Of a stretch of 64,000 bases of DNA, positions 34,842 to 44,106 are shown piece after piece (position 1 is the stretch's first letter; each line of letters opens with the position of its first letter). Below the pieces are notes generated by a model. It ran no database searches. It worked only from the letters and a program-made list of their open reading frames with translations, and was not told where the DNA came from. Position numbers and translations under genes: made by a program. The stretch covers positions 62,001 through 126,000 of the forward strand of contig JBBSGB010000001.1 of the NCBI GenBank assembly GCA_038254545.1. Direction: 5' to 3'. The stretch comes from CAHJXF01 sp038254545. Its GTDB lineage: Bacteria; Pseudomonadota; Gammaproteobacteria; Burkholderiales; Burkholderiaceae_D.

Positions 34842-35921
34842 ATGTACGAAGAATTCATCGGAACCATGCCCGTCTCCGATCGACAGAAGTTCGATGTCGA
34901 GGCCCTCGAGCGTTATCTCTCGGAGAACATCGACGGTTTTGCCGGACCGCTCACCATCGAGCAATTCAAGGGCGGCCAATCGAACCCCACGTTCAAGCTG
35001 CTCACGCCCGCGCGCGCCTATGTGATGCGCACCAAGCCCGGCCCCGCGATGAAGCTGCTGCCTTCCGCGCACGCGATCGAACGCGAATACCGCGTGATGG
35101 ATGCCCTTGCCGGAACCGACGTGCCGGTCGCACGCATGTTCACCTTGTGCGAAGACGAGGGCGTCATCGGCCGCGCGTTCTACGTGATGGATTTTGTCGA
35201 TGGTCGCGTGCTGTGGGACCAGAGCCTGCCCGGCATGCGACCCGACGACCGCCGCGCGATCTATGCCGAGATGAATCGCGTCATCGCCGCACTTCACAAG
35301 GTCGACTACGCTGCGCTCGGCCTTTCGGACTTCGGAAAGCCCGGAAATTATTTCGCGCGACAGATCGGTCGCTGGAGCAAGCAGTACAAGGCGTCCGAGA
35401 CCGAGCACATCGAAGCGATGGATCACCTGATCGAATGGCTGCCCGAGCACATCCCCGCCGACGACGGCGCCGCAGTCAATGAACCCGCCATCGTGCACGG
35501 CGACTACCGGCTCGACAACCTGATCTTCCATCCGAGCGAGCCGCGCATCCTCGCGATCCTCGACTGGGAGCTCTCGACCATCGGCCATCCGCTGGCCGAC
35601 TTCTCGTATCACCTGATGAGCTGGCACATCAGGCCCTCGGGCTTTCGCGGCATCTCCGGCCTCGACCTCGCCGCGCTCGGCATTCCATCGCAGGCCCAAT
35701 ACATCGCGATGTATTGCAAGGCCACCGGCCGCACCGGCATTCCCGATATCGATTTCTACCTTGCGTACAACATGTTCCGCATCGCCGGCATCCTGCAAGG
35801 CATCATGAAACGCGTGGTCGACGGTACGGCCGCAAGTGCTCAGGCCGCAGAGGCCGGGGCACGCGCACGCATGATGGCCGAACTCGGATGGACTTATGCG
35901 CAACGCGTCATCGGCGCATGA
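34842..35921 (+). CDS. APH-fold phosphotransferase, LvaA/ACAD11-kinase-like
   Basis: 359 residues of the choline/aminoglycoside kinase fold. FKGGQSNPTFKL is the nucleotide loop, HGDYRLDNLIF the catalytic loop with Asp and Asn, and ILDWE the metal-binding Asp. This subfamily includes LvaA and the kinase part of ACAD10/11, which phosphorylate 4-hydroxyacyl-CoA so that an acyl-CoA dehydrogenase homologue can eliminate the phosphate. Antibiotic resistance is unlikely given the neighbours. Start 34842 gives MYEEFIGTMPVSDRQ; ATG 34866 is an alternative. Confidence 0.85.
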   Translation: MYEEFIGTMPVSDRQKFDVEALERYLSENIDGFAGPLTIEQFKGGQSNPTFKLLTPARAYVMRTKPGPAMKLLPSAHAIEREYRVMDALAGTDVPVARMFTLCEDEGVIGRAFYVMDFVDGRVLWDQSLPGMRPDDRRAIYAEMNRVIAALHKVDYAALGLSDFGKPGNYFARQIGRWSKQYKASETEHIEAMDHLIEWLPEHIPADDGAAVNEPAIVHGDYRLDNLIFHPSEPRILAILDWELSTIGHPLADFSYHLMSWHIRPSGFRGISGLDLAALGIPSQAQYIAMYCKATGRTGIPDIDFYLAYNMFRIAGILQGIMKRVVDGTAASAQAAEAGARARMMAELGWTYAQRVIGA

Positions 35922-35961
35922 GTTGCGCGACGAACCCACTCATCAACCGATTGGAACAACG

Positions 35962-36654
35962 ATGATCGACGTCTACAGCTGGGCCACGCCCAACGGCCAC
36001 AAGATTCACATCATGCTCGAGGAATGCGGCTTGCCGTACACCGTGCATGCGGTCGATATCGGCGCGGGCGATCAATTCAAGCCCGAGTTCCTCGCCATCA
36101 GCCCGAACAACAAGATCCCGGCGATCGTCGATTCCGACGGACCCGACGGCAAGCCGATCTCGATGTTCGAGTCGGGTGCGATCCTGATCTATCTCGCCGC
36201 GAAGACGGGCAGATTCATGCCCGAGTCCTTGCGCGGCAAATACGATGTCCTTCAGTGGGTCATGTTCCAGATGGGCGGCGTCGGTCCGATGCTCGGCCAG
36301 GCGCATCACTTCCGTCTCTACGCGCCCGAGAAGATCGAATACGCGATCGATCGCTACACCAACGAAGCGCGTCGTCTCTATGGCGTGATGGACAAGCGTC
36401 TCGGTCAGTCGCGCTTCCTCGCGGGAAACGACTACACGATCGCCGACATCGCGACCTGGCCGTGGACTCGCTCGTGGCAGAACCAGGGCGTCGAGCTCGA
36501 CGACTTCCCCAACGTCAAGCGCTGGTTCGACACGATCGCCGCGCGCGCGGCCGCGCAGCGCGGCGTGCAGGTTCTCGCCAAGGCGAGGAAGCCGCTGACC
36601 GATGACAAGGCGCGCGATGTGCTGTTCGGGTCTTCGCAGTACGCACGACGCTGA
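35962..36654 (+). CDS. Glutathione S-transferase, nu-class/YfcG-like
   Basis: 230 residues. The N-terminus WATPNGHKIHIMLEE has the TPNG-K motif of nu-class enzymes (YfcG, YghU), which reduce disulfides with two bound glutathiones. NNKIPAIVD gives the cis-Pro and FESGAILIYLA the glutathione Glu-Ser site. Start 35962 follows TTGGAACAAC. It is the last gene of the plus-strand run from 31785. Confidence 0.9.
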   Translation: MIDVYSWATPNGHKIHIMLEECGLPYTVHAVDIGAGDQFKPEFLAISPNNKIPAIVDSDGPDGKPISMFESGAILIYLAAKTGRFMPESLRGKYDVLQWVMFQMGGVGPMLGQAHHFRLYAPEKIEYAIDRYTNEARRLYGVMDKRLGQSRFLAGNDYTIADIATWPWTRSWQNQGVELDDFPNVKRWFDTIAARAAAQRGVQVLAKARKPLTDDKARDVLFGSSQYARR

Positions 36655-37080
36655 ACACGCTCCGGGTTGTGTCTTTCGAGTCTCTCGATTTGCGTCAGGG
36701 CGGGCAACACGATGACGACGCGCCCGGCCGGTAGATCAGCGCGGTAACGCCGGTGTCGAACGGAGAACTGGGCCAGGACATCGTGGTTCACGGAAGTCGC
36801 ACCCTGGTCCAATCATCACCTGTCAAGACCGGAAATTCGCAGTTGGCTTCTGGTTGCGCTCGCCAGTCACGGCGTCATGCGCCTCTGGTCGGCGTTTGAT
36901 TTCATCCCCAAGGCGCTTGCCTTCGAGCGCGCGGAACCCGGTTCGGTAAGCGACAGTGCAGCACGGCAATGGATACGCCGGAGTCGATTGCGGCTGCCGC
37001 TGGACCTCGCCACTTGCGCAGCAATGTTGTCCGCCTTCGCCGCCGCTGCGCGGCTGACCTAATGCTGACAAAACCTGACC
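36655..37080. other. Gene-free stretch upstream of the MarR gene
   Basis: Reading frames here look random in composition. It should contain the marR promoter. No repeat, tRNA or strong hairpin was seen. Confidence 0.5.
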
Positions 37081-37683
37081 ATGCCAAAGTCCTTGGAGAA
37101 AGCCGCTGACCTGTCGGCGCGGCATCGAGAGCTGGTTGCCCGTGTCGGGCTCGAGGTTCGGCAGCAGGGAGCACAAAGCGTCATGACGAGCCAAATCGTT
37201 GCCGCGCGCTTTGGCCTGCACACCACCGATCTGGAGTGCCTCGATCTGATCTACTTGCGCAAGCAGGTCTCGGCCGGAGAGTTGGCGGTGGCGACCGGAT
37301 TGACCACCGGAGCGATGACGGCCTTGCTCGGTCGTCTGGAGAACGCAGGGTATGTGGAGCGCGTCCGCGACAACGAGGATCGGCGCCGGGTCCATCTGCG
37401 AATCAATCCTGTGGCCATCGAACCCATCAAGGCGGTCTATGCCCCGATCCAAAAACAGATGTTCGCGCTTTGGTCGAGCTACCGCGATCGCGATCTGGAA
37501 ATCATTGCCGATTTTCTGACGCGCAGTCGAGAACTGGCGGTCGCGTGCGCGGCGAAAATCCAGCGCGATGCGCCGCCGACGAATTCTTCAAGGCGGCGCT
37601 TGCCGCGTACCAGCGGCTTAGACCGCGATCAGGCCGCGAGCGACCGATCGAAGACCGTCACGGCAACAGGCGAGCGAAATTAA
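37081..37683 (+). CDS. MarR-family transcriptional regulator
   Basis: 200 residues. The winged helix-turn-helix is SAGELAVATGLTTGAMTALLGRLENAGYVER with the wing DNEDRRRVHLRI. It lies between two acyl-CoA gene groups, so it probably controls one or both in response to a CoA ester or acid; this is inference. About 40 C-terminal residues are Arg/Ser-rich and look disordered. Its stop overlaps the convergent MaoC gene by 4 bp. Confidence 0.9.
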   Translation: MPKSLEKAADLSARHRELVARVGLEVRQQGAQSVMTSQIVAARFGLHTTDLECLDLIYLRKQVSAGELAVATGLTTGAMTALLGRLENAGYVERVRDNEDRRRVHLRINPVAIEPIKAVYAPIQKQMFALWSSYRDRDLEIIADFLTRSRELAVACAAKIQRDAPPTNSSRRRLPRTSGLDRDQAASDRSKTVTATGERN

Positions 37684-38147
37684 CCGTAGCGCCGCGTGAC
37701 GCTCTCGGCAACGCACACCGGCTTGTCGCTGCCTTCGCGCTCGATAGTCACTTCCCATACGAACTGCGCGCCCGGAAAGCCCATCTGCGGCGGAAGCTTG
37801 TCCATGGAGGCCAGCTTGAAGCGTGCGCGCAGGCGGCTGCCTACCGGCACCGGCGACGGGAAGCGGACCTTGTTGAGACCGTAGTTGATGCCAAGGACCG
37901 TGTTCTTCATCTCGATCGCTTCGGCCATCAGGTGCGGCAGCAGCGACAAGGTGAGAAATCCATGCGCGATCGGACCGCCGAACGGCCCTTGTTTCGCACG
38001 CTCGGGATCGACGTGGATCCATTGATGATCGTCGGTCGCGTCGGCGAACAGATCGACGCGCTTCTGATCGATCGAAACCCAATCGCTGATGGCGACTTCC
38101 TGGCCGACGACTTGCTCGAGTTCGGCCAGCGAGTTGAACGTGCGCAT
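37680..38147 (-). CDS. MaoC-family dehydratase
   Basis: Hot-dog fold (R)-specific enoyl-CoA hydratase type, 155 residues. The active-site pattern is FADATDDHQWIHVDPERA, with Asp and His, followed by GPFGGPIAHGFLTLSL. It is probably a monofunctional hydratase for the pathway of the neighbouring dehydrogenases. It lies 30 bp after a second MaoC gene on the same strand. Confidence 0.92.
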   Translation of the reverse strand: MRTFNSLAELEQVVGQEVAISDWVSIDQKRVDLFADATDDHQWIHVDPERAKQGPFGGPIAHGFLTLSLLPHLMAEAIEMKNTVLGINYGLNKVRFPSPVPVGSRLRARFKLASMDKLPPQMGFPGAQFVWEVTIEREGSDKPVCVAESVTRRYG

Positions 38148-38177
38148 GTGTTTTTCTTTTGGTTGAGGTCTGAAGGA

Positions 38178-38627
38178 TCACGCATCGCGCCGAAGGAACA
38201 GGCCCATGCCGCGCATCGTCATCACGATTTCATCGTGCTGGTTGAATACGCGCCATGCCGACACCACGATGCCGCGATCGGGCTTGCTCTTCGACGGGCG
38301 GACGTCGATCACGTCGAACAGGGCGCGTATCGTGTCGCGCGCGCGCACCGGCTTCAACCACCGCAGTTCGTCGACGCCGGGCGACCCCATGCTGCGCGAC
38401 TCGAGCAGATAGGCGTCGCAGCTCATGCGCATCACGATCGAAACGGTATGCCAGCCGCTCGCGATCAAGGAGCCGTAGATCGAATGCCGTCCGGCCTCCT
38501 CGCTCAAATGGAAAGGCTGCGGATCGAACTGGCTCGCGACGGCGATGATCTCTTCCGGACCGACGAAGCGCTGACCGGTCTCGATCAGCTGCCCGACATG
38601 GAAGTCCTCGAATGCGTAGCGTGCCAT
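38178..38627 (-). CDS. MaoC-like hydratase
   Basis: 149 residues beginning MARYAFEDFHVGQ. ASQFDPQPFHLSEEAG gives the hydratase active-site segment and GSLIASGWHTVSIVMRM follows. The start at 38627 is chosen because the upstream frame (to 38717) enters the acyl-CoA dehydrogenase gene. Two tandem MaoC genes may form a heteromeric hydratase, as in steroid side-chain degradation. Confidence 0.88.
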   Translation of the reverse strand: MARYAFEDFHVGQLIETGQRFVGPEEIIAVASQFDPQPFHLSEEAGRHSIYGSLIASGWHTVSIVMRMSCDAYLLESRSMGSPGVDELRWLKPVRARDTIRALFDVIDVRPSKSKPDRGIVVSAWRVFNQHDEIVMTMRGMGLFLRRDA

Positions 38628-38649
38628 CTGCAGGATGCGACGCGCGGGC

Positions 38650-39852
38650 TCAGGCGGCGCGCTGAAGCGGCACTCGGGCATCCCGCTGCGCGACGCCGTG
38701 CTGGTCGATTGCATCATCCTTCGACGCCGCGATGAAACGTTGCAGGTGATGATCGGTGTCGCCCAGCGTGAGCTCGATCATCGTCAGGCGCTTGAACAGA
38801 TGCGCGGCCGGCAACTCGTTGGTGACGCCCATGCCGCCGTGGATCTGCACGGCTTGCTGCCCGATGAAGCGCGCGGCCTGGCCGATGCGGACCTTGGCGG
38901 CCGAGACGATCCTGCGACGCTCCTGCGCATTGTCTGTATCCACCTTGACGGCGGCGAGATAGGCCATTGATCGCGCCTGCTCGAAGTGCATGAACATCTC
39001 CACCATGCGGTGTTGCAGGACCTGGAAGCGCGCGATCGGCTGGCCGAATTGCTTGCGGGTCTTCGCGTATTCGAGCGTGGCCGCGTTCAGCGCTTCCATC
39101 ACGCCGACTGCTTCGGCGGCAAGCAGCGCGACGCCGTAATCGGAAACCGCATCGAGAAGCTCGCGCGCGGGAACGCCTCGCGCGAGCAATGTATCCGTTG
39201 CGACTTCGACGCGGTCGAACGCAATGTCGGCGACACGTTGTCCATCGAGCGTGCGCCGGTCGCGACGCGTGATTCCCTTCGCGTGCGCATCGACGATGAA
39301 AAGCGCGAGGCTCTCATCATCGCTGCCGTCGAGGCGCGCCGAGACGATCAAGCGATCCGCTTGCGCTCCGAAGGGCACGATGGCCTTTCGCCCCGAAAGC
39401 TCATAGCCGTCGGCCGCACGTGCGGCCACGGTCTTCACGTCGAAGAGGTCGTGGCGCGACTGCGCCTCGGTCAATGCGGCCGCCATCTTGATCGAGCCGT
39501 CGGCGACCCCTTCGAGAATTGCGGCATACGTGCGGTTGCGTACGTCGGCAGGAGCGCGCTTGATGAACTCGGCCGCGAACAGCGTCGCGAAATAAGGTTC
39601 GGTCATCAGGCCGCGACCCAGTTCGTGCATGACCAGGAGCAGATCGACGGCCTTGCCGCCGAAGCCGCCACTTTCCTCGGGGACGGCCAGCGCAGTCAAT
39701 CCGAGATCGACCAGCCTCGACCAGACCTCGTCGCTCGTACCCGACGACGATGCGATGATCTTGTTGCGCGCTTCGAAACCGTAGTCCCTGTCGATGAAGC
39801 GCCGGACCGTGTCGGCAAGCTGAGTTTGTTCCGATGTGAATTCGAAATCCAT
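38650..39852 (-). CDS. Acyl-CoA dehydrogenase, beta-type partner subunit
   Basis: 400 residues. It has the acyl-CoA dehydrogenase fold (GLTALAVPEESGGFGG; AVQIHGGMGVTNELPAAHLFKRL), but where FEGT would carry the catalytic Glu it reads TLGDTDHHL. This ending is typical of one subunit of heterotetrameric FadE-type enzymes. It is adjacent (16 bp) to a second dehydrogenase that would be the partner. Subunit pairing is inferred. Confidence 0.9.
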   Translation of the reverse strand: MDFEFTSEQTQLADTVRRFIDRDYGFEARNKIIASSSGTSDEVWSRLVDLGLTALAVPEESGGFGGKAVDLLLVMHELGRGLMTEPYFATLFAAEFIKRAPADVRNRTYAAILEGVADGSIKMAAALTEAQSRHDLFDVKTVAARAADGYELSGRKAIVPFGAQADRLIVSARLDGSDDESLALFIVDAHAKGITRRDRRTLDGQRVADIAFDRVEVATDTLLARGVPARELLDAVSDYGVALLAAEAVGVMEALNAATLEYAKTRKQFGQPIARFQVLQHRMVEMFMHFEQARSMAYLAAVKVDTDNAQERRRIVSAAKVRIGQAARFIGQQAVQIHGGMGVTNELPAAHLFKRLTMIELTLGDTDHHLQRFIAASKDDAIDQHGVAQRDARVPLQRAA

Positions 39853-39868
39853 CGCGTCCTCGCTGCGT

Positions 39869-41083
39869 TCAGAGACCCAGGATCATCTGCGCGATGATGT
39901 TCTTCTGGATCTCGTTGGATCCGCCGTAGATCGACGTCTTGCGGTAGTTGAAGTAATGCGCGGCGAGCGGCGCTGCATCGTGATCGAGCGCGTCGTCGCC
40001 CTCACCCTCCAGAAACGCCTTGTCGAACGGCACCGCCAGCGGGCCCACGGCTTCGAGCATCAGCTCGCTCAAGTCTTGCTGAATCTCGGTCCCCTTGATC
40101 TTGAGCAGCGAGGCTTGCGGTCCCGGGCCCTTCTTCGCGCCTTGCTGCGCGTCTTGCTGTGACACGACGCGCAGCACCGTGATCTCGAGCGCCATCAATT
40201 CGATCTCGAGGCTCGCGACCTTGGCGGCGAAGAGCGGATCGTCGATCAGAGGCTTGCCGTTCTTGGTCTGCTCACCGGCCAAGCGCTTGAGGAACACGAG
40301 TTCGCGCTTCGAGCGACCGACCGCGGCTATGCCGGTCCGCTCGTGACCGAGCAGGTACTTGGCATAGGTCCAACCTTTGTTCTCTTCGCCGACGCGATTC
40401 TCGACTGGCACCTTGACGTCATCGAAGAAGACCTCGTTGACCTCGTGGTCCTCGTCGAGCGTGATGATGGGGCGCACCGTGAGGCCCGGCGTCTTCATAT
40501 CGATCAGAAGAAATGAAATGCCCTCCTGTCTGCGCTCTGTCTCTTCGGTACGCACCAGGCAGAACATCATGTCGGCATGCTGGCCGAGAGTGGTCCAGGT
40601 CTTCTGCCCGTTGACGACGTAGTGCTCACCGTCGCCATCCGACGCGCGCACGGCTCGCGTTTTCAGCGACGCGAGATCCGATCCCGATCCCGGCTCTGAA
40701 TAGCCCTGGCACCACCAGTCGATGCCGTCGCGGATGCGCGGCAGATAGTGCTGCTTCTGTTCGTCGTTGCCGAACTTCATGATCACCGGCGCCACCATCG
40801 CAATGCCGAACGGCAGGATCGGCGGTGTTCCCGCGGCCGCGCATTCTTCGTCCCAGATATGACGCTGGGTCGCGTTCCATCCGGTGCCGCCCCATTCCAC
40901 CGGCCATGCGGGAACCACCCAACCCTTCTCGGCGAGCTTGCGGTGCCAGCGTACGAAGTCGTCCTTCTGCAGCCGACGGTGATTGAGGATCTTGAAACGC
41001 ATATCCTCATCCAGATTCACGGCCAGCCATGCGCGCACTTCGTCGCGAAACGCGTTGTCGGCCTCGGAATAATTCAGGTCCAT
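39869..41083 (-). CDS. Acyl-CoA dehydrogenase, alpha-type subunit
   Basis: 404 residues. GYSEPGSGSDLASLKTRA is the FAD/substrate motif and SIYGGSNEIQKNIIAQMILGL the C-terminal FAD-contact motif, with Gly where many family members have the catalytic Glu. It resembles PimC/FadE large subunits for bulky or branched CoA esters. First of the run dehydrogenase-dehydrogenase-MaoC-MaoC, tightly spaced, which is a probable operon. Confidence 0.92.
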   Translation of the reverse strand: MDLNYSEADNAFRDEVRAWLAVNLDEDMRFKILNHRRLQKDDFVRWHRKLAEKGWVVPAWPVEWGGTGWNATQRHIWDEECAAAGTPPILPFGIAMVAPVIMKFGNDEQKQHYLPRIRDGIDWWCQGYSEPGSGSDLASLKTRAVRASDGDGEHYVVNGQKTWTTLGQHADMMFCLVRTEETERRQEGISFLLIDMKTPGLTVRPIITLDEDHEVNEVFFDDVKVPVENRVGEENKGWTYAKYLLGHERTGIAAVGRSKRELVFLKRLAGEQTKNGKPLIDDPLFAAKVASLEIELMALEITVLRVVSQQDAQQGAKKGPGPQASLLKIKGTEIQQDLSELMLEAVGPLAVPFDKAFLEGEGDDALDHDAAPLAAHYFNYRKTSIYGGSNEIQKNIIAQMILGL

Positions 41084-41137
41084 CGTGTCTCCAGATGCCG
41101 ACGATTCATCGTGCGCTCGCGCGATGTCGTGCGGTCG

Positions 41138-41590
41138 TTATTGCAGCGTTTCGGTCAGTGCGCGCGGGATCGGCAACCGGATCGTCTCGATGCCTTCGTC
41201 GTGCAGTGCGCGCTGCTCCTCGCCCGAGGCGATACCGCGGATTGCTCGCGCGGGCGTCTCGTCATAGTGAATGCGGCGCGCCTCTTCTGCGAACCGGGCG
41301 CCCACGTCCTCGGTCTCGGCCACCATGCGGCGCAGGCGTTCGAAGACTGCCGCGACCACCGTGGAGTCGTCGCCGCCCGCCGGTGACTGCGGCGCGGCTA
41401 CATTCTCCTGAACACCCTCTTCGCTACCCAGATTCAACCGAGGCGCCGAAGGCTCGCGCCTGATTTCGCTCGACTCGCACAATGGGCAACGCACCGCCAG
41501 CGCTTCGCGTTGGCTGGCGTATTGCTCGGCCGACGCGAACCATCCTTCAAAGCGATGGCCTGCGTCGCAGGTGAGATCGAAGACTTTCAT
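41138..41590 (-). CDS. DUF1178 family protein
   Basis: 150 residues. The N-terminus MKVFDLTCDAGHRFEGWFAS has the Cys/His pattern, and CPLCESSEIRREPSAPRL gives a second Cys pair, so a zinc ribbon is likely. The C-terminus (TPARAIRGIASGEEQRALHDEGI) is typical of DUF1178. Its function is not established; these genes often sit near nitrilase or acyl-CoA genes. It is the first gene after the operator repeats at 41608-41675. Confidence 0.9.
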   Translation of the reverse strand: MKVFDLTCDAGHRFEGWFASAEQYASQREALAVRCPLCESSEIRREPSAPRLNLGSEEGVQENVAAPQSPAGGDDSTVVAAVFERLRRMVAETEDVGARFAEEARRIHYDETPARAIRGIASGEEQRALHDEGIETIRLPIPRALTETLQ

Positions 41591-41607
41591 GGACGGGCGC
41601 CGAAATA

Positions 41608-41675
41608 ATACGAGCGGCCGATCGGATTAAAAAAATACGAGCGGTCGATCGGATTAAAAAATAAGAACGATCGTT
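41608..41675. promoter_or_regulatory. Tandem GATCG palindromes, probable repressor operators
   Basis: Two near-identical 27-bp units (41608-41634 and 41635-41660) read ATACGAGCGG(C/T)CGATCGG followed by ATTA and an A-run. A third element, AACGATCGTT at 41666-41675, is a perfect 10-bp palindrome. Such CG-centred palindromes are typical of TetR-type regulators. The array is upstream of the DUF1178 gene and 3' of the thioesterase gene. Confidence 0.6.
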
Positions 41676-41720
41676 TCATTTTAGCTGGAAACAGCCGGGC
41701 CCTGCTATGAACGATTTATC

Positions 41721-42155
41721 TCACGGCGTTACGCGATAGGGCTCGAAGGCCGCGCGCAGGTCGTCCGAAATCGGTATGGCCTTGTCCGTCTCGAGATCGA
41801 CATGCACGATCGTCGTCGAGGCACGCAGTCGATCGCCGTTCGCACCGCGGATTCGATAGTCGATCGCCATGCTCGCGCCGCCGATGCGCCTGATGATCAC
41901 GTCGATCGATACGGTCTCTCCGTAGCGGCTCATGCCGACGAAGTCCACGTCGAGCTTCACGATCGGCCAACCGCGCCGCTTGACGTTGATGTGCTCGTGT
42001 TGCGGCTTGCCGGCGGCAAGCATGAATTCTTCCATCGCTTCGGACAGCAGATAGAAGTACTGCGGATAGAAGACGATCCCCGCGGGGTCGCAATGCTGGA
42101 AGAGGATGCGCTTTTCGATCGTGAACATCGGCAGCCGTTTCGAAAGGGCGCCCAT
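41721..42155 (-). CDS. 4-hydroxybenzoyl-CoA thioesterase family protein
   Basis: Hot-dog thioesterase of 144 residues (135 if ATG 42128 is used, MFTIEKRILFQ). FQHCDPAGIVFYPQYFYLL contains the catalytic Asp of the 4HBT/YbgC class. It hydrolyses an acyl-CoA; substrate unknown. It lies upstream of the operator repeats and on the same strand as the dehydrogenase group. Confidence 0.9.
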   Translation of the reverse strand: MGALSKRLPMFTIEKRILFQHCDPAGIVFYPQYFYLLSEAMEEFMLAAGKPQHEHINVKRRGWPIVKLDVDFVGMSRYGETVSIDVIIRRIGGASMAIDYRIRGANGDRLRASTTIVHVDLETDKAIPISDDLRAAFEPYRVTP

Positions 42156-42189
42156 TCAGCAGTTTGGGCGCGAAGGCCCAAATGATAAC

Positions 42190-42218
42190 GGGACGGTCGC
42201 CGAAATCGGCGCCGTCCC
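42190..42218 (-). terminator. Hairpin after the MXKDX gene
   Basis: GGGACGG and CGCCGA pair with TCGGCG and CCGTCCC around a 2-nt loop with one bulged T. It lies about 37 bp past the stop at 42255. No long T-run follows, so it may be a terminator or an mRNA stabiliser. Confidence 0.55.
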
Positions 42219-42254
42219 GCGAATCGCGAAGCGCGCTATAAACGCAACAGGCGA

Positions 42255-42503
42255 CTACTTCTTCATGTCGTCCTTCTTCATCATGTCGTCGTGCTTCATG
42301 CCGTCTTTCTTCATCATGGCATCGCACTTCGACATCTCGTCCTTCGACATGCCCGCCTTGTCGGCGCATTTCTTCATCATTTCGTCGTGCTTCATCATCT
42401 GTTCTTTGGTCATGCCGTCCTTCTTCATGTCGTCCATCGCGGACGCTTGAAAGGCAACGGACATCAGACACGCGGATGCGACTGCGGCGAGTAGTGCTTT
42501 CAT
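42255..42503 (-). CDS. Methionine-rich periplasmic MXKDX repeat protein (MrpX-like)
   Basis: 82 residues: a 22-residue signal peptide ending FQASA, then a 60-residue mature part with 15 Met, 16 Lys and many Asp/Glu in MxKDx-like units, plus two Cys. TGGAGA lies upstream of the ATG. Established knowledge: the MrpX peptide of Azospira suillum is a Met-rich periplasmic scavenger of hypochlorite, regenerated by a YedY-type reductase and controlled by SigF. The neighbours here match that set, so the same role is inferred. Confidence 0.85.
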   Translation of the reverse strand: MKALLAAVASACLMSVAFQASAMDDMKKDGMTKEQMMKHDEMMKKCADKAGMSKDEMSKCDAMMKKDGMKHDDMMKKDDMKK

Positions 42504-42666
42504 GGTTGTCTCCAGAGGTGGTTAAAGTTGATTCAACAACGTCGATTCTGAAACCATCGATTCATTTGCAGACTGCGGCAATTGGGCTCGAATCGTCCGG
42601 ATTCAGTTTCCGTGAAACGGCGCCAGATGCTCGATGCTGACGGGCGCCTACTGCGGAAAGAAAGAT

Positions 42667-43431
<765 letters not shown>

Positions 43432-43449
43432 TTGGCGCGAAGGATTTCC

Positions 43450-44094
43450 TTATCGACCGCGAATCATGGCAATCAACGTGCGCGGCACGAGCGCGACCAT
43501 CACGACATGCAGCGCGAAGAATCCGACGATGCCCGCCATCGCAAGGAAATGGACCCGGCGCGCGATTTCATAGCCGCCCATCAATTCGCGCAGCAGGGGA
43601 AACCGGACGCTCTTCCACAGCATCAGACCGGAAAAAATCAATACCGCGATATCGACAATTACGAACAGATATGCGAATCGCTGAACCGCGTTGTAATGAC
43701 TCAGATCGTCGTGCGAAAGCCTGCCGCGCAGTGCGGCCATGAAGTCGTTCCAGATCGCGCGCGGCGACAGCGGAAAGAATTGCGTGAAAACCCGCCTGCT
43801 GACGAGGTTGGCGATCAGATAAAAAAGGCCATTCAAGAAGACGATCCACATCGCGGCGAAGTGCCACTGCAATGCGCCGGCGAGCCAGCCGCCGATCGTG
43901 ATTTCGTTGGGGATGCGAAACGGAAAGAACGGCGATGCGTTGTAGATGCGCCAACCGCTCATCACCATCACGATCACGCCGATCGCATTGAGCCAATGCG
44001 TGATTCGTAACCAGAGCGGGAATACGATTCCGTCTTGGCGCCTCGTGGCGGGCAATGCGCCGGTCGTGTTTCTCAGTACGGTCGATTCGGCCAT
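43450..44094 (-). CDS. Cytochrome b561 / hydrogenase-type b subunit
   Basis: 214 residues with four hydrophobic segments. His residues in RITHWLNAIGV, the second helix and near RRVHFLAMAGIVGFFALHVV are candidate haem ligands. It would pass electrons from the quinone pool to the adjacent periplasmic molybdoenzyme, as YedZ does for YedY. It lies directly upstream, with 18 bp between its stop and the oxidoreductase start, in the same operon. Confidence 0.9.
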   Translation of the reverse strand: MAESTVLRNTTGALPATRRQDGIVFPLWLRITHWLNAIGVIVMVMSGWRIYNASPFFPFRIPNEITIGGWLAGALQWHFAAMWIVFLNGLFYLIANLVSRRVFTQFFPLSPRAIWNDFMAALRGRLSHDDLSHYNAVQRFAYLFVIVDIAVLIFSGLMLWKSVRFPLLRELMGGYEIARRVHFLAMAGIVGFFALHVVMVALVPRTLIAMIRGR

Positions 44095-44106
44095 GGGTCG
44101 GAAGGG

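Noticed and set aside
34842..35921. Aminoglycoside resistance gene
   Set aside because: The kinase fold is shared, but the family (LvaA/ACAD10-like) and the acyl-CoA neighbours argue for a metabolic kinase.
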